Shown: piece by piece, positions 1 through 8,893 of the stretch
Layout of the letters: each line of letters begins with the position of its first letter
Numbering within the stretch: the stretch's first letter is position 1
Assembly: GCA_036657395.1 (NCBI GenBank)
Contig: JAVXGM010000008.1
Coordinates: forward strand, 36,417-100,416
From: JAVXGM01 sp036657395
GTDB taxonomy: Bacteria > Bacillota > Clostridia > Peptostreptococcales > Anaerovoracaceae
DNA: 64,000 bases
Direction of reading: 5' to 3'
Program-made: the position numbers and the translations under genes
The notes under the pieces: model-generated
Told to the model about the DNA's origin: nothing
Database searches by the model: none
What the model saw: the letters and a program-made list of their open reading frames with translations, nothing else

Positions 1-125
1 GACTTCCTCATGACATCGATGTGATTTCAATGCAGGATGGGTACGCCAGTATAACACCACTGCATCATAATATGACAGCCAATGAAGAATTGGACAAATT
101 AGAAGAGTGGAGGGTAAATAAATGA
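1..125 (+). CDS. surE: 5'/3'-nucleotidase SurE, 3' end only
   Basis: Only the last 40 codons are in the window, read in the frame starting at base 3 and ending at TGA 123-125. The tail contains GYASITPLHHNMTA followed by a short L..LEEW segment. This matches the C-terminal end of SurE-family survival nucleotidases, which characteristically have GYVSITPL.xDxT before a terminal helix. SurE removes phosphate from nucleoside monophosphates using a divalent metal in an N-terminal Rossmann-like domain that lies outside the window. The stop codon overlaps the next start in an ATGA arrangement, so the two genes are translationally coupled. The identification rests on about 40 residues and is therefore good but not certain. 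Confidence 0.75.
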   Translation, partial: LPHDIDVISMQDGYASITPLHHNMTANEELDKLEEWRVNK

Positions 126-667
126 GTACAATCAAAAAAGAAGATGCGATTTTTATAGCAATCGACTTTCAGGAAAGATTACTTCCTGCTATGAACAACT
201 GTAAAGAGCTAGAAGCTACAATGGTTAAAATGGCAGAAGGAATGAAAGTCTTAAATATACCGACAATTGTGACGCAGCAATATACAAAGGGGCTAGGCTC
301 CACAACACAGCCCATAGCAGAAGCTTTAGGGAGATTTGAACCTATTGATAAAACTACATTTAGTGCTTTAGGTCAAGAGGCTTTTATCAATGAGCTAAAA
401 GCCAGCGGGAAAAAGACTACAATTATCACAGGTATTGAAACCCATATATGCGTTCAGCAAACAGCAATAGATTTACTAGAAAAAGGATATAATGTATATG
501 TGGTCAAGGATTGCGTTGCCTCTAGAAAAGATAGTGACAACTTATGCAGTCAAGAACGGATGGCTAGAGCCGGTGCAGTCATCACAACCTATGAATCAGT
601 ATTGTATGAATTATTAGGTGGAGCTAAGGCAGAAGGTTTTAAAGCTATTTCTGCTATTGTGAAATAA
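122..667 (+). CDS. Isochorismatase-family cysteine hydrolase
   Basis: A 181-residue protein of the usual length for the isochorismatase-like (cysteine hydrolase) superfamily. Visible landmarks are the catalytic Asp in AIDFQERLLPAM near residue 15, a Lys in the KTTFSAL segment near residue 79, and the nucleophilic Cys in GIETHICVQQTA near residue 110. These form the family's Asp-Lys-Cys triad. Members hydrolyse amides, isochorismate or nicotinamide; YcaC-like proteins have unknown substrates and this resembles them. The substrate cannot be told from sequence. It is coupled by a 4-base overlap to surE and followed after 2 bases by a DUF2156 gene, so all three probably share a transcript. Confidence 0.85.
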   Translation: MSTIKKEDAIFIAIDFQERLLPAMNNCKELEATMVKMAEGMKVLNIPTIVTQQYTKGLGSTTQPIAEALGRFEPIDKTTFSALGQEAFINELKASGKKTTIITGIETHICVQQTAIDLLEKGYNVYVVKDCVASRKDSDNLCSQERMARAGAVITTYESVLYELLGGAKAEGFKAISAIVK

Positions 668-669
668 AT

Positions 670-1605
670 ATGTTCATGTTTGATAACCAAATTACTATAG
701 AACATCGAAAGCTTTTAGAAGAGTATTTATACGGCTATGAATACAAGACTTCAGGATTATCATTTTCTGCACTATATATGTGGAGAGATATTAATAAATT
801 TAGCTGGGAGATTATCGGTGATTATATGTGCGTGGCTGGAATTAGCCACTTAGAATTAGAACAAGGGGTAATAGAACCCTTTTTATTCCCACCACTTACT
901 AGAACCGGGGAATACGACCCAGAGAAGTTAAGACAGACTATTCTTAAAGCCAAAGAGATTTTTGAAGCTAAGGGTCATGAACTAACTATAAGACTTCTGC
1001 CATTTCACATGATAGAGTATGTCAAGGCGGCCTTCCCAAAGGAAATCACATTTGTGGATGACAGACCAAACTATGATTACGTGTACCAAACCCAAGATTT
1101 AATTTGTCTTAAGGGACGGAATTACCATGGGAAGAAAAATCACTTAAATTATTTTCATAATAATTTTGAATATGAATATGTGCAACTGACTTCTGATATG
1201 GCAGATGATGCAATGAGATTTATTGATGCCTTCAATCAACGAAAAGAGGTACCGGATCATGAAATGCAGCTTTTGAAAATGGAAGAAGAAGCCATGCGTG
1301 ATGTATTTAATAACTTAGAAAATGTAGGATACTTGGCGGGAGCCATTACTATAGATGGAAAAATCCAGGCTTTAAGCGTTGGCGGATACCTGAGCAAGAA
1401 TACGGTTACCGTTCATGTAGAGAAGGCTAATACCCAATTTAGAGGCTTATATCAAGCCATAAACAATGAGTTTTGCAAACATGTGGCCTCAACGGTAAAG
1501 TATATCAACAGGGAAGAGGATATGGGTATTCCAAATCTGCGAAAAGCAAAACTTTCATATAAGCCGGTCAAGCTAGTTGAGAAGTATATTGGCCAATTTA
1601 AATAG
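670..1605 (+). CDS. DUF2156 (phosphatidylglycerol lysyltransferase C-domain-like) protein
   Basis: A 311-residue soluble protein resembling the DUF2156 family, which has the GNAT-like fold of the cytoplasmic catalytic domain of MprF lysyl-phosphatidylglycerol synthases. Visible support: the N-terminal FSALYMWRDINKFSWE-type segment, the central GRNYHGKKNHLNYF segment near residues 149-162, and the C-terminal INREEDMGIPNLRKAK segment near residues 281-296, all typical of this family. There are no membrane segments, so it is not a full MprF. It probably transfers an aminoacyl or acyl group, but the acceptor is unknown. No clear ribosome binding site precedes the start; an alternative ATG lies two codons later at 676. 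It follows the hydrolase gene by 2 bases. Confidence 0.75.
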   Translation: MFMFDNQITIEHRKLLEEYLYGYEYKTSGLSFSALYMWRDINKFSWEIIGDYMCVAGISHLELEQGVIEPFLFPPLTRTGEYDPEKLRQTILKAKEIFEAKGHELTIRLLPFHMIEYVKAAFPKEITFVDDRPNYDYVYQTQDLICLKGRNYHGKKNHLNYFHNNFEYEYVQLTSDMADDAMRFIDAFNQRKEVPDHEMQLLKMEEEAMRDVFNNLENVGYLAGAITIDGKIQALSVGGYLSKNTVTVHVEKANTQFRGLYQAINNEFCKHVASTVKYINREEDMGIPNLRKAKLSYKPVKLVEKYIGQFK

Positions 1606-1662
1606 ACATTTAATCAACTTGAAAAAAGTTGTTAAATTATTAACAGATTTTCATAAAAGACC

Positions 1663-1690
1663 TTGACCTTTTGATTTAGTATGGTAGTAT
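1663..1690 (+). promoter_or_regulatory. Vegetative promoter for the thiolase gene
   Basis: TTGACC at 1663-1668 and TAGTAT at 1685-1690, separated by 16 bases, lie in an AT-rich gap about 90 bases before the thiolase start. The match to the sigma-A consensus is good but untested. Confidence 0.6.
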
Positions 1691-1777
1691 GGTTGAAAAC
1701 GAGGAATTCTTATATGGGAATCTGTAAAAGTTATTTTGCACAAAAAATGTGCAGTGAGTTTAAGGAGGATATGAAAC

Positions 1778-2956
1778 ATGAGAGATGTTGTAATCGTAAG
1801 TGCAGCAAGAACACCAATTGGTAGCTTCGGCGGAGCATTGAAGAACGTTCCAGCAAAAGTATTAGGTGCTATCGCAGTAAAAGAAGCAATCAAAAGAGCG
1901 GGAATCAAAGCAGAAGATATAGATGAAGTGCTTATGGGTAATGTATTGCAAGGTGGTCTAGGGCAGAATATTGCTAGACAGATTTCAGTCGAAGCGGGAA
2001 TTCCAATAGAAGTTCCTTCAATGACAATAAACAAAGTTTGTGGTTCAGGACTAAGAGTAGTAGGCTTAGCCGCACAGATCATCAAAGCAGGTGATGCAGA
2101 CATCATCGTGGCTGGTGGCGCAGAAAATATGTCTATGGCAGCTTATGCTGTTCCTTCAGCTAGATGGGGAGCAAGAATGGGTAATGCACCTATGATTGAC
2201 ATGATGGTTAACGATGGTCTAACTGACGCATTTAATGGCATACATATGGGAATTACAGCAGAAAACGTAGCAGAGCAATGGGGTCTTAAGAGAGAAGAAC
2301 TAGACAAGTTTTCAGCATGGTCACAGCAGAAGGCAATTGCAGCAATTAAAGCAGGCAGATTCAAAGAAGAAATCGTACCTGTAGAAATCCCACAGAGAAA
2401 GAAAGATCCTATCATTTTTGATACAGACGAATTTCCAAGAGACGGCGTTACAGCTGAAGGTCTTGCAAAATTAAAACCTGCATTTAAAAAAGATGGTATG
2501 GTTACAGCTGCTAACGCATCAGGAATCAACGATTCAGGCGCAGCAGTAATTGTAATGTCAAAGGAGAAGGCAGATGAGTTAGGTATCAAACCTCTTTGCA
2601 CAATCAAATCATATGCATCAGCAGGAGTTGATCCAAAGATTATGGGTATTGGCCCTATCCCTTCAACTAAGAAGGCGCTAGAAAAAGCAGGATTGGAAGT
2701 AAAAGATCTTGATCTAATCGAAGCAAATGAAGCATTTGCAGCACAAGCATTAGCAGTAGGCAAAGATCTTGGATTTAATAATGATATCTTAAACGTAAAT
2801 GGTGGAGCTATCGCTCTTGGTCATCCAATCGGTGCATCCGGATGTAGAATCCTGATTACATTGATCCACGAAATGGCAAAGAGAGATGCAAAAACTGGTC
2901 TTGCAACACTTTGTATCGGTGGTGGACAGGGAACAGCACTAGTAGTTGAAAGATAA
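1778..2956 (+). CDS. thlA: Acetyl-CoA C-acetyltransferase (thiolase)
   Basis: A 392-residue thiolase of exactly the usual biosynthetic-thiolase length. The acyl-enzyme Cys88 sits in INKVCGSGLRVV; the second catalytic elements are GGAIALGHPIGASGCR (catalytic His near residue 348) and CIGGGQGTA (Cys near residue 379). It condenses two acetyl-CoA to acetoacetyl-CoA, or cleaves it, in the cytoplasm, feeding butyrate-type or amino-acid fermentation. It has a strong AAGGAGGAT ribosome binding site, its own promoter and its own terminator, so it is monocistronic. No hbd, crt or bcd genes lie beside it, so the direction of flux cannot be inferred. The symbol thlA follows clostridial usage; atoB or phaA would be equivalent. 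Confidence 0.95.
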   Translation: MRDVVIVSAARTPIGSFGGALKNVPAKVLGAIAVKEAIKRAGIKAEDIDEVLMGNVLQGGLGQNIARQISVEAGIPIEVPSMTINKVCGSGLRVVGLAAQIIKAGDADIIVAGGAENMSMAAYAVPSARWGARMGNAPMIDMMVNDGLTDAFNGIHMGITAENVAEQWGLKREELDKFSAWSQQKAIAAIKAGRFKEEIVPVEIPQRKKDPIIFDTDEFPRDGVTAEGLAKLKPAFKKDGMVTAANASGINDSGAAVIVMSKEKADELGIKPLCTIKSYASAGVDPKIMGIGPIPSTKKALEKAGLEVKDLDLIEANEAFAAQALAVGKDLGFNNDILNVNGGAIALGHPIGASGCRILITLIHEMAKRDAKTGLATLCIGGGQGTALVVER

Positions 2957-2983
2957 GCTAGTCAAGTAAGATTAACAAAAAAG

Positions 2984-3010
2984 CGGCCGGGAATACCTGG
3001 CCGTTTTTAT
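2984..3010 (+). terminator. Rho-independent terminator after thiolase
   Basis: An 8-bp stem, CGGCCGGG (2984-2991) with CCTGGCCG (2996-3003) including one G-U pair, has an AATA loop and is followed by TTTTTATT. It closes the thiolase transcript just before the penicillin-binding protein gene. Confidence 0.85.
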
Positions 3011-3028
3011 TAAAATAAGGGGAGCAGT

Positions 3029-4792
3029 ATGGGAAAAGCATCAATGAAAAGTAGAAAAAGACTGGTTTACTTTTTTGTAATTGTGGCAATTGCATTAGTT
3101 GTCATGTGTTTTCGTGTTGGCTGGATACAGATTGTTAACGGTGGAGAATACAAACAAAAAGCAATGGCTCAACAGACAAAAACTACCACAGTAGTGTCTA
3201 AAAGGGGAACTATTTATGACAGAAATGGACATGTTCTAGCTATGAGCGCCGATACATATGCCATCTGGGCAAGACCAACGACCATCCCAAAAAAAGAATT
3301 AGATAAAACTGCGGGAACCTTATCTAAAATACTAAGCCTTGATAAGGACGACCTAAAAAAACAACTATCGCAAGAACGTTCCTTGATCAAAATTGATAAA
3401 GGACTAGAATATAAAATAGCACAAAAAATCAAAGAGGAAAAACTGATAGGAATTGAGATTACTTCAGATGTTACAAGGTACTATCCAGCATCCACCCTTG
3501 CATCTCAACTCCTTGGAAATGTTTCCGAGGACAATGAAGGCTTGGCAGGTTTAGAACTTCAGTATAACGACGTGCTGAAAGGATCAGAAGGAAAAGAAGT
3601 CAGCACCACAGACAGAAATGGAAACATTCTTTCTTACGGACAGAACGATTATAATGCGGCTAAAGATGGGTGTAGCATTGTATCAACTATAGATTCTGTT
3701 GTGCAAAACCGAGTAGAAAGAATCATTAATAAGGGGAAAAAGTCAACCAGTGCTAAGAAGGTTACTTGTATGATTATGGATCCTGAGACGGGAAACATAC
3801 TAGCATCTGCATCTACGGAAAACTATAATCCAAACAACCCTAGGGTACCTTTAGATGACGCAGAAGCAAATAATCTGAAAAACATGAACAGTCAAGAACA
3901 GTTTGAATACTTAAACAAAATGTGGAGAAATCCTTTGGTTAGTGATACTTATCCACCAGGTTCCACCTTCAAATTACTTACTTTATGTGCCGCACTTGAG
4001 GAAGGTAAATCATCATTGGGAGATCATTTCTTTGATTCGGGAACTTATCAGGTATCCGGCCAAACATTGAAATGTTGGAGCTTCAGAAATCCTCATGGGG
4101 ATGAAACGTTGAAGCAGGCAGTAAGTAATTCATGTAACCCCGTATTCATTCAGCTAGGACAGCGGTTGGGGGTAAGTAAATTTTATAAATACTTAAATGG
4201 ATTTGGTATTACAGGAACCACTGGGGTGGATTATCCAGGAGAAGCCTCTGCAATCATAAGAAAAGAAAAAGGAATAAACCCTATCGACTTTGCGACAATG
4301 ACTTATGGGCAGGGAATCGCAGTTACACCAATTCAGGTTTTGACAATAGCCAGCACTATTGGAAATGAAGGTGTATTAATGCAACCTAAATTAGTGCAAG
4401 AAATTAAAACAGAAAAAGGAAAGACAGTAAAAACTATTGAAGATAAAAAAGTTAGGCAGGTTGTTTCTAAAGACACTGCCCATGAAGCTAAGGAAGCTAT
4501 GAGATATACCGTTGAAGAGGGCGGGGGCAAAGCTGCCAAGGTGGCTGGTTACAAAACCGGTGGTAAGACTGGTACTGCGCAAAATGAGATGACAATTGGA
4601 AAGGGGCAAGATACATACTATGCATCATTTGTAGGATTAGCCCCAATTGACGATCCTAAGGTTGCATTAATTGTCATTGTAGATGATCCTAAGGGTAGGA
4701 CACACGGTAGTGAGGCCGCAGCTCCAATTGCCAAGGAGATTAACGAATTCCTATTACCTTATATAGGAGCTAAGCCTACGGAAAGTAAATAA
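3029..4792 (+). CDS. Class B penicillin-binding protein (PBP2/SpoVD-like transpeptidase)
   Basis: A 587-residue peptidoglycan transpeptidase. Order: a short basic cytoplasmic end, one membrane anchor (about residues 11-30), a dimerization domain carrying the RGTIYDRNGHVLA motif (about 59-71), then the transpeptidase domain. The active-site serine is S312 in PPGSTFK, followed by SNSC and KTGTA motifs, so all three penicillin-binding signatures are present. It has no C-terminal PASTA repeats, unlike SpoVD or PBP2X, so it may be an elongation-type or a truncated SpoVD-type enzyme; sequence alone does not decide. GGGGAG serves as the ribosome binding site. Flanking terminators show it is transcribed on its own. 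Confidence 0.9.
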   Translation: MGKASMKSRKRLVYFFVIVAIALVVMCFRVGWIQIVNGGEYKQKAMAQQTKTTTVVSKRGTIYDRNGHVLAMSADTYAIWARPTTIPKKELDKTAGTLSKILSLDKDDLKKQLSQERSLIKIDKGLEYKIAQKIKEEKLIGIEITSDVTRYYPASTLASQLLGNVSEDNEGLAGLELQYNDVLKGSEGKEVSTTDRNGNILSYGQNDYNAAKDGCSIVSTIDSVVQNRVERIINKGKKSTSAKKVTCMIMDPETGNILASASTENYNPNNPRVPLDDAEANNLKNMNSQEQFEYLNKMWRNPLVSDTYPPGSTFKLLTLCAALEEGKSSLGDHFFDSGTYQVSGQTLKCWSFRNPHGDETLKQAVSNSCNPVFIQLGQRLGVSKFYKYLNGFGITGTTGVDYPGEASAIIRKEKGINPIDFATMTYGQGIAVTPIQVLTIASTIGNEGVLMQPKLVQEIKTEKGKTVKTIEDKKVRQVVSKDTAHEAKEAMRYTVEEGGGKAAKVAGYKTGGKTGTAQNEMTIGKGQDTYYASFVGLAPIDDPKVALIVIVDDPKGRTHGSEAAAPIAKEINEFLLPYIGAKPTESK

Positions 4793-4810
4793 ATAAACAA
4801 AGACAAAGAG

Positions 4811-4850
4811 AACGTCTTAGGGATTTAAAAGCCTTAAGGCGTTTTATATT
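4811..4850 (+). terminator. Terminator between the penicillin-binding protein and kdp
   Basis: A 12-bp stem pairs 4811-4822 (AACGTCTTAGGG) with 4832-4843 (CCTTAAGGCGTT), allowing G-U pairs, with a 9-base loop and a T-rich tail (TTTATATTT). Confidence 0.8.
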
Positions 4851-4863
4851 TGCGATAAAATAC

Positions 4864-4906
4864 AATCTTAATGGAATCTTAATGGGAAAGCTATTTCTCC
4901 TAATAC
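4864..4906 (+). promoter_or_regulatory. kdpA promoter with tandem 11-bp KdpE-type boxes
   Basis: AATCTTAATGG occurs twice back to back at 4864-4874 and 4875-4885, an exact 11-bp direct repeat. OmpR/PhoB-family regulators bind tandem half-sites with this period. The second CTTAAT (4878-4883) lies where a -35 element would be, 17 bases before a -10-like TAATAC at 4901-4906, with no good -35 otherwise. This is the layout of an activator-dependent promoter. KdpE, encoded in the same cluster, is the obvious candidate, by inference. Confidence 0.6.
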
Positions 4907-4956
4907 TCTCTTAAAACCCTTGGTGATAGACTGTATCCACAGAGGAGGAAATAATC

Positions 4957-6774
4957 ATGGCAGGAACAATTATACAATACATTCTTTACCTTGGGGTGCT
5001 AGTCATCTTAGCAATTCCACTAGGTGCATACATAGGAAAGGTGATGAATGGGGAGAAGACATGGGCAACAAAGGTTTTTGCTCCATGTGAAAAAATCATT
5101 TATAAAATAATGAGAGTTAAACAGGACGAGGAAATGACTTGGAAAAGATATGCAGTCAGCGTTCTGATTTTTTCAGGAATAAGTCTTATAGTACTGTTTG
5201 TTATACAGTTACTTCAAGGGGTGCTCTTTGGGAATCCACAGCATTTGCCGGGAGTACCTTGGGCATTATCCTTTAATACGGCGGCAAGTTTTATAACAAA
5301 CACAAACTGGCAGGCCTACAGCGGAGAAAGTACATTAAGCTACTTTACACAATCCATTGGTCTTACGGTTCAAAACTTCTTGTCTGCGGCCACGGGCATT
5401 GCAGTTTTATTCGCACTAATTCGTGGGTTTATTAGAGTTAAAAGCAAAGGTTTGGGCAGCTTTTGGGTTGATATGACAAGAATTGTACTTTATGTGTTGA
5501 TTCCGTTAAATATAGTCTTGTCACTTTGTCTTGTAGGCGGTGGCGTTGTACAAAATCTAAAACCGGCAGAAGCCGTATCCCTTGTCGAACCTATCCCAGT
5601 TTCACAAGAGGGAGAAATTATTGAAAATGCCAATATAGACCTTAAAAGCAAGACTGTGACCGTAGATGGACAGCTTGCTGTGGGTGCACAAGTTGTAACA
5701 AAGCAAATAGTTCCTACAGGACCTGGAGCAAGTCAGATTGCCATTAAGCAGTCGGGAACCAATGGTGGTGGATTTTACGGGGTAAATGCGGCACATCCAC
5801 TTGAAAATCCAAGTGCATTTACTAATATGCTTGAGATGATTTCAATATTACTTATCCCGGCAGCACTTTGCTTTACTTTTGGCCGGAATATAAAGAATAA
5901 AAAACAAGGAAGAGCAATATTTATGGCAATGTTTATTTGTCTTGTCATTGCACTTTCGACTATAGCAGTTAATGAACAGATTGCAACGCCACAGCTTGCA
6001 CAGGGTGGGCAGGTGAATATTACAGCTGTAGACCAAGCAGGAGGCAATATGGAGGGCAAAGAAGCCAGATTCGGTATTGCCACTTCATCAACCTGGGCGG
6101 CATTTACAACTGCTGCATCTAACGGAGCTGTAAACTCTATGCATGACAGCTACACTCCCCTTGGAGGAATGGTTACGCTGGTACTCATGCAGGTGGGGGA
6201 AGTAATCTTTGGAGGCACAGGCTGTGGACTTTACAGTATGCTTGCCTTTGCCATACTAACAGTATTTATTGCAGGACTTATGGTTGGGCGTACCCCTGAA
6301 TTTTTAGGTAAGAAGATTGAACCATATGATATGAAATGGGCGGTAACTGTGTGCCTTGCGACGCCAGTTGCTATCCTTGTGGGAAGCGGTATTGCGGCTG
6401 CAGTGCCAAGTGTGGCAGATAGCTTAAGCAACACTGGCGCCCATGGGTTTTCCCAGCTTTTGTATACATTCACTTCTGCAGGAGGAAACAATGGATCAGC
6501 ATTTGCAGGGTTTAATGGAAATACAGTTTTCCTAAATATTGCAATAGGGCTTGTAATGCTGTTTGCACGATTCATCCCTGTTATAGGAACACTTGCAATT
6601 GCAGGTAGCCTTGCAGGAAAGAAGAAAATTGCAGCAACAGCAGGTACACTGCCTACCACAAACGGACTATTTATATTCCTATTGATTTTCGTAGTAATTT
6701 TAATAGGAGCACTTAGTTTCTTCCCAGCATTGGCACTAGGGCCAATTGCCGAGTTCTTTGAACAAATGAGATAA
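4957..6774 (+). CDS. kdpA: Potassium-transporting ATPase subunit A, KdpA
   Basis: A 605-residue multi-pass membrane protein, somewhat longer than E. coli KdpA (557). KdpA is the K+-binding, channel-like subunit of the high-affinity Kdp pump, built from four pseudo-repeats that form a selectivity filter. Filter-like segments are visible: NTNWQAYSGE near residue 115, NGGGFYGVNAAHP near 270, an ATSSTWAAFTTAASNGAV segment near 378 and TSAGGNNGSAF near 510. Start and ribosome binding site (AGGAGGAAATAATC) are clear. It is the first gene of kdpABC; no KdpF peptide is found in the roughly 100-base leader. Expression is probably KdpE-controlled through the tandem boxes upstream. Confidence 0.97.
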   Translation: MAGTIIQYILYLGVLVILAIPLGAYIGKVMNGEKTWATKVFAPCEKIIYKIMRVKQDEEMTWKRYAVSVLIFSGISLIVLFVIQLLQGVLFGNPQHLPGVPWALSFNTAASFITNTNWQAYSGESTLSYFTQSIGLTVQNFLSAATGIAVLFALIRGFIRVKSKGLGSFWVDMTRIVLYVLIPLNIVLSLCLVGGGVVQNLKPAEAVSLVEPIPVSQEGEIIENANIDLKSKTVTVDGQLAVGAQVVTKQIVPTGPGASQIAIKQSGTNGGGFYGVNAAHPLENPSAFTNMLEMISILLIPAALCFTFGRNIKNKKQGRAIFMAMFICLVIALSTIAVNEQIATPQLAQGGQVNITAVDQAGGNMEGKEARFGIATSSTWAAFTTAASNGAVNSMHDSYTPLGGMVTLVLMQVGEVIFGGTGCGLYSMLAFAILTVFIAGLMVGRTPEFLGKKIEPYDMKWAVTVCLATPVAILVGSGIAAAVPSVADSLSNTGAHGFSQLLYTFTSAGGNNGSAFAGFNGNTVFLNIAIGLVMLFARFIPVIGTLAIAGSLAGKKKIAATAGTLPTTNGLFIFLLIFVVILIGALSFFPALALGPIAEFFEQMR

Positions 6775-6787
6775 GGAGGGTTAATGT

Positions 6788-8857
6788 ATGAAAGTAAAAG
6801 AAAAGAATGCTTTTGCTGACAAAAAAATGTTGGCTAGGGCTATAAAAGATTCATTTATAAAGTTGAATCCTAAAACACAGGCAAAAAATCCTGTAATGCT
6901 TTTGGTCTACATTTCGGCCATTCTTATAAGCATTTTATGGTTAGTGTCCCTGTTTGGATTCAAGGATGCTAGTTCGGGATATACCCTGGCAATTGGAATA
7001 ATTCTTTGGTTCACTGTTCTCTTTGCAAATTTTGCAGAGGCAATTGCAGAGGGTCGAGGAAAAGCCCAGGCAGATTCCCTAAGGGCAGCAAAGAAAGACG
7101 TTATTGCACAACAGATTCCATCTATTGAAAAAAGAGAAAAGGTAACAGCTATATCTTCAGCCCTATTAAAAAGGGGGGATCTGGTAATTGTAAAAGCAGG
7201 AGAACAGATTCCTGCTGATGGAGAAGTTGTTGATGGGGCAGCGTCTGTAGATGAGAGTGCTATTACTGGTGAATCTGCACCTGTAATCCGTGAAAGCGGT
7301 GGAGACAGAAGTGCAGTAACAGGAGGAACTACAGTTTTATCTGACTGGATTATCATAAAGGTTACAAGTGAAGTAGGCAAAAGCTTCCTTGATAAAATGA
7401 TCGCTATGGTTGAAGGCGCTAAGAGAAAGAAAACACCCAATGAAATTGCATTGCAAATATTTCTTGTGGCTTTGTCCATTATTTTTATTCTAGTTACCAT
7501 GTGTTTGTACACTTATTCGGCATTTTCTGCAAACCTAGCAGGAATTCCAAACCCTACATCAGTGACTACTTTAATTGCCCTGCTTGTGTGCCTTGCACCA
7601 ACAACTATTGGTGCTCTGCTTTCAGCAATTGGCATTGCTGGCATGAGTAGGCTTAATAGGGCAAATGTTTTGGCAATGAGTGGCAGAGCTATTGAAGCGG
7701 CAGGAGATGTTGACATTCTCATGCTGGATAAAACCGGAACGATAACTTTGGGAAATCGTCAGGCATATGCTTTTATACCTGTTGATAATACATCCCCAGA
7801 GGAACTTGCAGATGCAGCCCAACTTTCTTCCCTTGCAGACGAAACACCTGAAGGGCGAAGCGTTGTGGTTTTAGCAAAAGAACAATTCAATATTCGTGAA
7901 AGGATACTTTCAGATAAAGGAATGACATTCATCCCATTTACAGCGAAAACTCGAATGAGTGGAGTTGATTTTGATGGGGAAGAAATTCGCAAAGGAGCTG
8001 CAGAATCCGTTAAAGAATATGTGGTTAAAGCCGGCGGGACATACAGCAAAGAATGTGTTGATGAAGTCGCTAAAATATCAAAGCAGGGGGGGACACCTCT
8101 TGTTGTAACGAAAAACCATAAAGTTTTGGGAGTTATTCACCTAAAAGATATTATTAAGCAAGGTGTGCAAGAAAAATTTGCAGATCTTAGAAAAATGGGA
8201 ATTAAGACTATCATGATTACGGGAGACAATCCACTGACTGCAGCAGCAATTGCGGCAGAAGCAGGTGTGGACGATTTCCTTGCAGAGGCAACACCTGAAG
8301 GTAAACTGGAGCTAATAAGAGATTTCCAGATAAAAGGACACCTTGTAGCTATGACTGGTGACGGGACAAACGATGCTCCAGCATTGGCACAAGCAGACGT
8401 GGCAGTGGCCATGAATACAGGAACACAGGCTGCCAAAGAGGCAGGGAATATGGTAGACCTTGATTCCTCACCTACAAAGCTTATCGACATTGTACGAATA
8501 GGTAAACAGCTTTTAATGACAAGAGGCAGCTTGACCACTTTTTCCATTGCAAATGACCTTGCTAAATACTTTGCAATTATTCCAGCCTTGTTCATGGGAC
8601 TTTACCCAGGACTTGCAACTTTGAATATAATGGGGTTAACATCCCCACAGAGCGGAGTGCTTTCGGCGATTATATACAATGCCTTAATCATTATTGCCCT
8701 TATACCACTTGCGTTGAAAGGTGTTAAATATAGGGAAGTATCCGCAGGAAAATTGCTGAAAAGGAATCTGCTAGTTTACGGTGTTGGTGGGCTTATAGCT
8801 CCATTTATATGCATCAAACTGATTGACTTGTTACTTGTAGCATTTAACTTGGCGTAA
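6788..8857 (+). CDS. kdpB: Potassium-transporting P-type ATPase subunit B, KdpB
   Basis: A 689-residue P-type ATPase, the energising subunit of the Kdp complex. The phosphorylated aspartate is D314 in LDKTGT. The actuator-domain TGES motif is near residues 160-163; its serine is the site of inhibitory phosphorylation in E. coli KdpB. The hinge motif MTGDGTNDAPAL lies near 520. The membrane segment around 270 with CLAPTTIGALLSAIG matches the KdpB cation-path helix, and a final hydrophobic pair ends the protein. A GGAGGG ribosome binding site precedes the ATG, 13 bases after kdpA. All residues needed for catalysis are present. Confidence 0.97.
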   Translation: MKVKEKNAFADKKMLARAIKDSFIKLNPKTQAKNPVMLLVYISAILISILWLVSLFGFKDASSGYTLAIGIILWFTVLFANFAEAIAEGRGKAQADSLRAAKKDVIAQQIPSIEKREKVTAISSALLKRGDLVIVKAGEQIPADGEVVDGAASVDESAITGESAPVIRESGGDRSAVTGGTTVLSDWIIIKVTSEVGKSFLDKMIAMVEGAKRKKTPNEIALQIFLVALSIIFILVTMCLYTYSAFSANLAGIPNPTSVTTLIALLVCLAPTTIGALLSAIGIAGMSRLNRANVLAMSGRAIEAAGDVDILMLDKTGTITLGNRQAYAFIPVDNTSPEELADAAQLSSLADETPEGRSVVVLAKEQFNIRERILSDKGMTFIPFTAKTRMSGVDFDGEEIRKGAAESVKEYVVKAGGTYSKECVDEVAKISKQGGTPLVVTKNHKVLGVIHLKDIIKQGVQEKFADLRKMGIKTIMITGDNPLTAAAIAAEAGVDDFLAEATPEGKLELIRDFQIKGHLVAMTGDGTNDAPALAQADVAVAMNTGTQAAKEAGNMVDLDSSPTKLIDIVRIGKQLLMTRGSLTTFSIANDLAKYFAIIPALFMGLYPGLATLNIMGLTSPQSGVLSAIIYNALIIIALIPLALKGVKYREVSAGKLLKRNLLVYGVGGLIAPFICIKLIDLLLVAFNLA

Positions 8858-8893
8858 GGAATATAACTTATTTTTAGACTGGAGGAATAAAAA

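Noticed and set aside
2143..2763. Long open frame opposite the thiolase gene, 206 codons
   Set aside because: It is the antisense shadow of a highly conserved coding sequence, with no ribosome binding site or recognisable domain. Similar frames opposite kdpA, kdpB, feoB, smc and der were rejected for the same reason.
4851..4956. Possible c-di-AMP riboswitch or kdpF gene before kdpA
   Set aside because: The leader is about 100 bases, too short for the ydaO class, and the ATG-initiated frames stop after a few codons.
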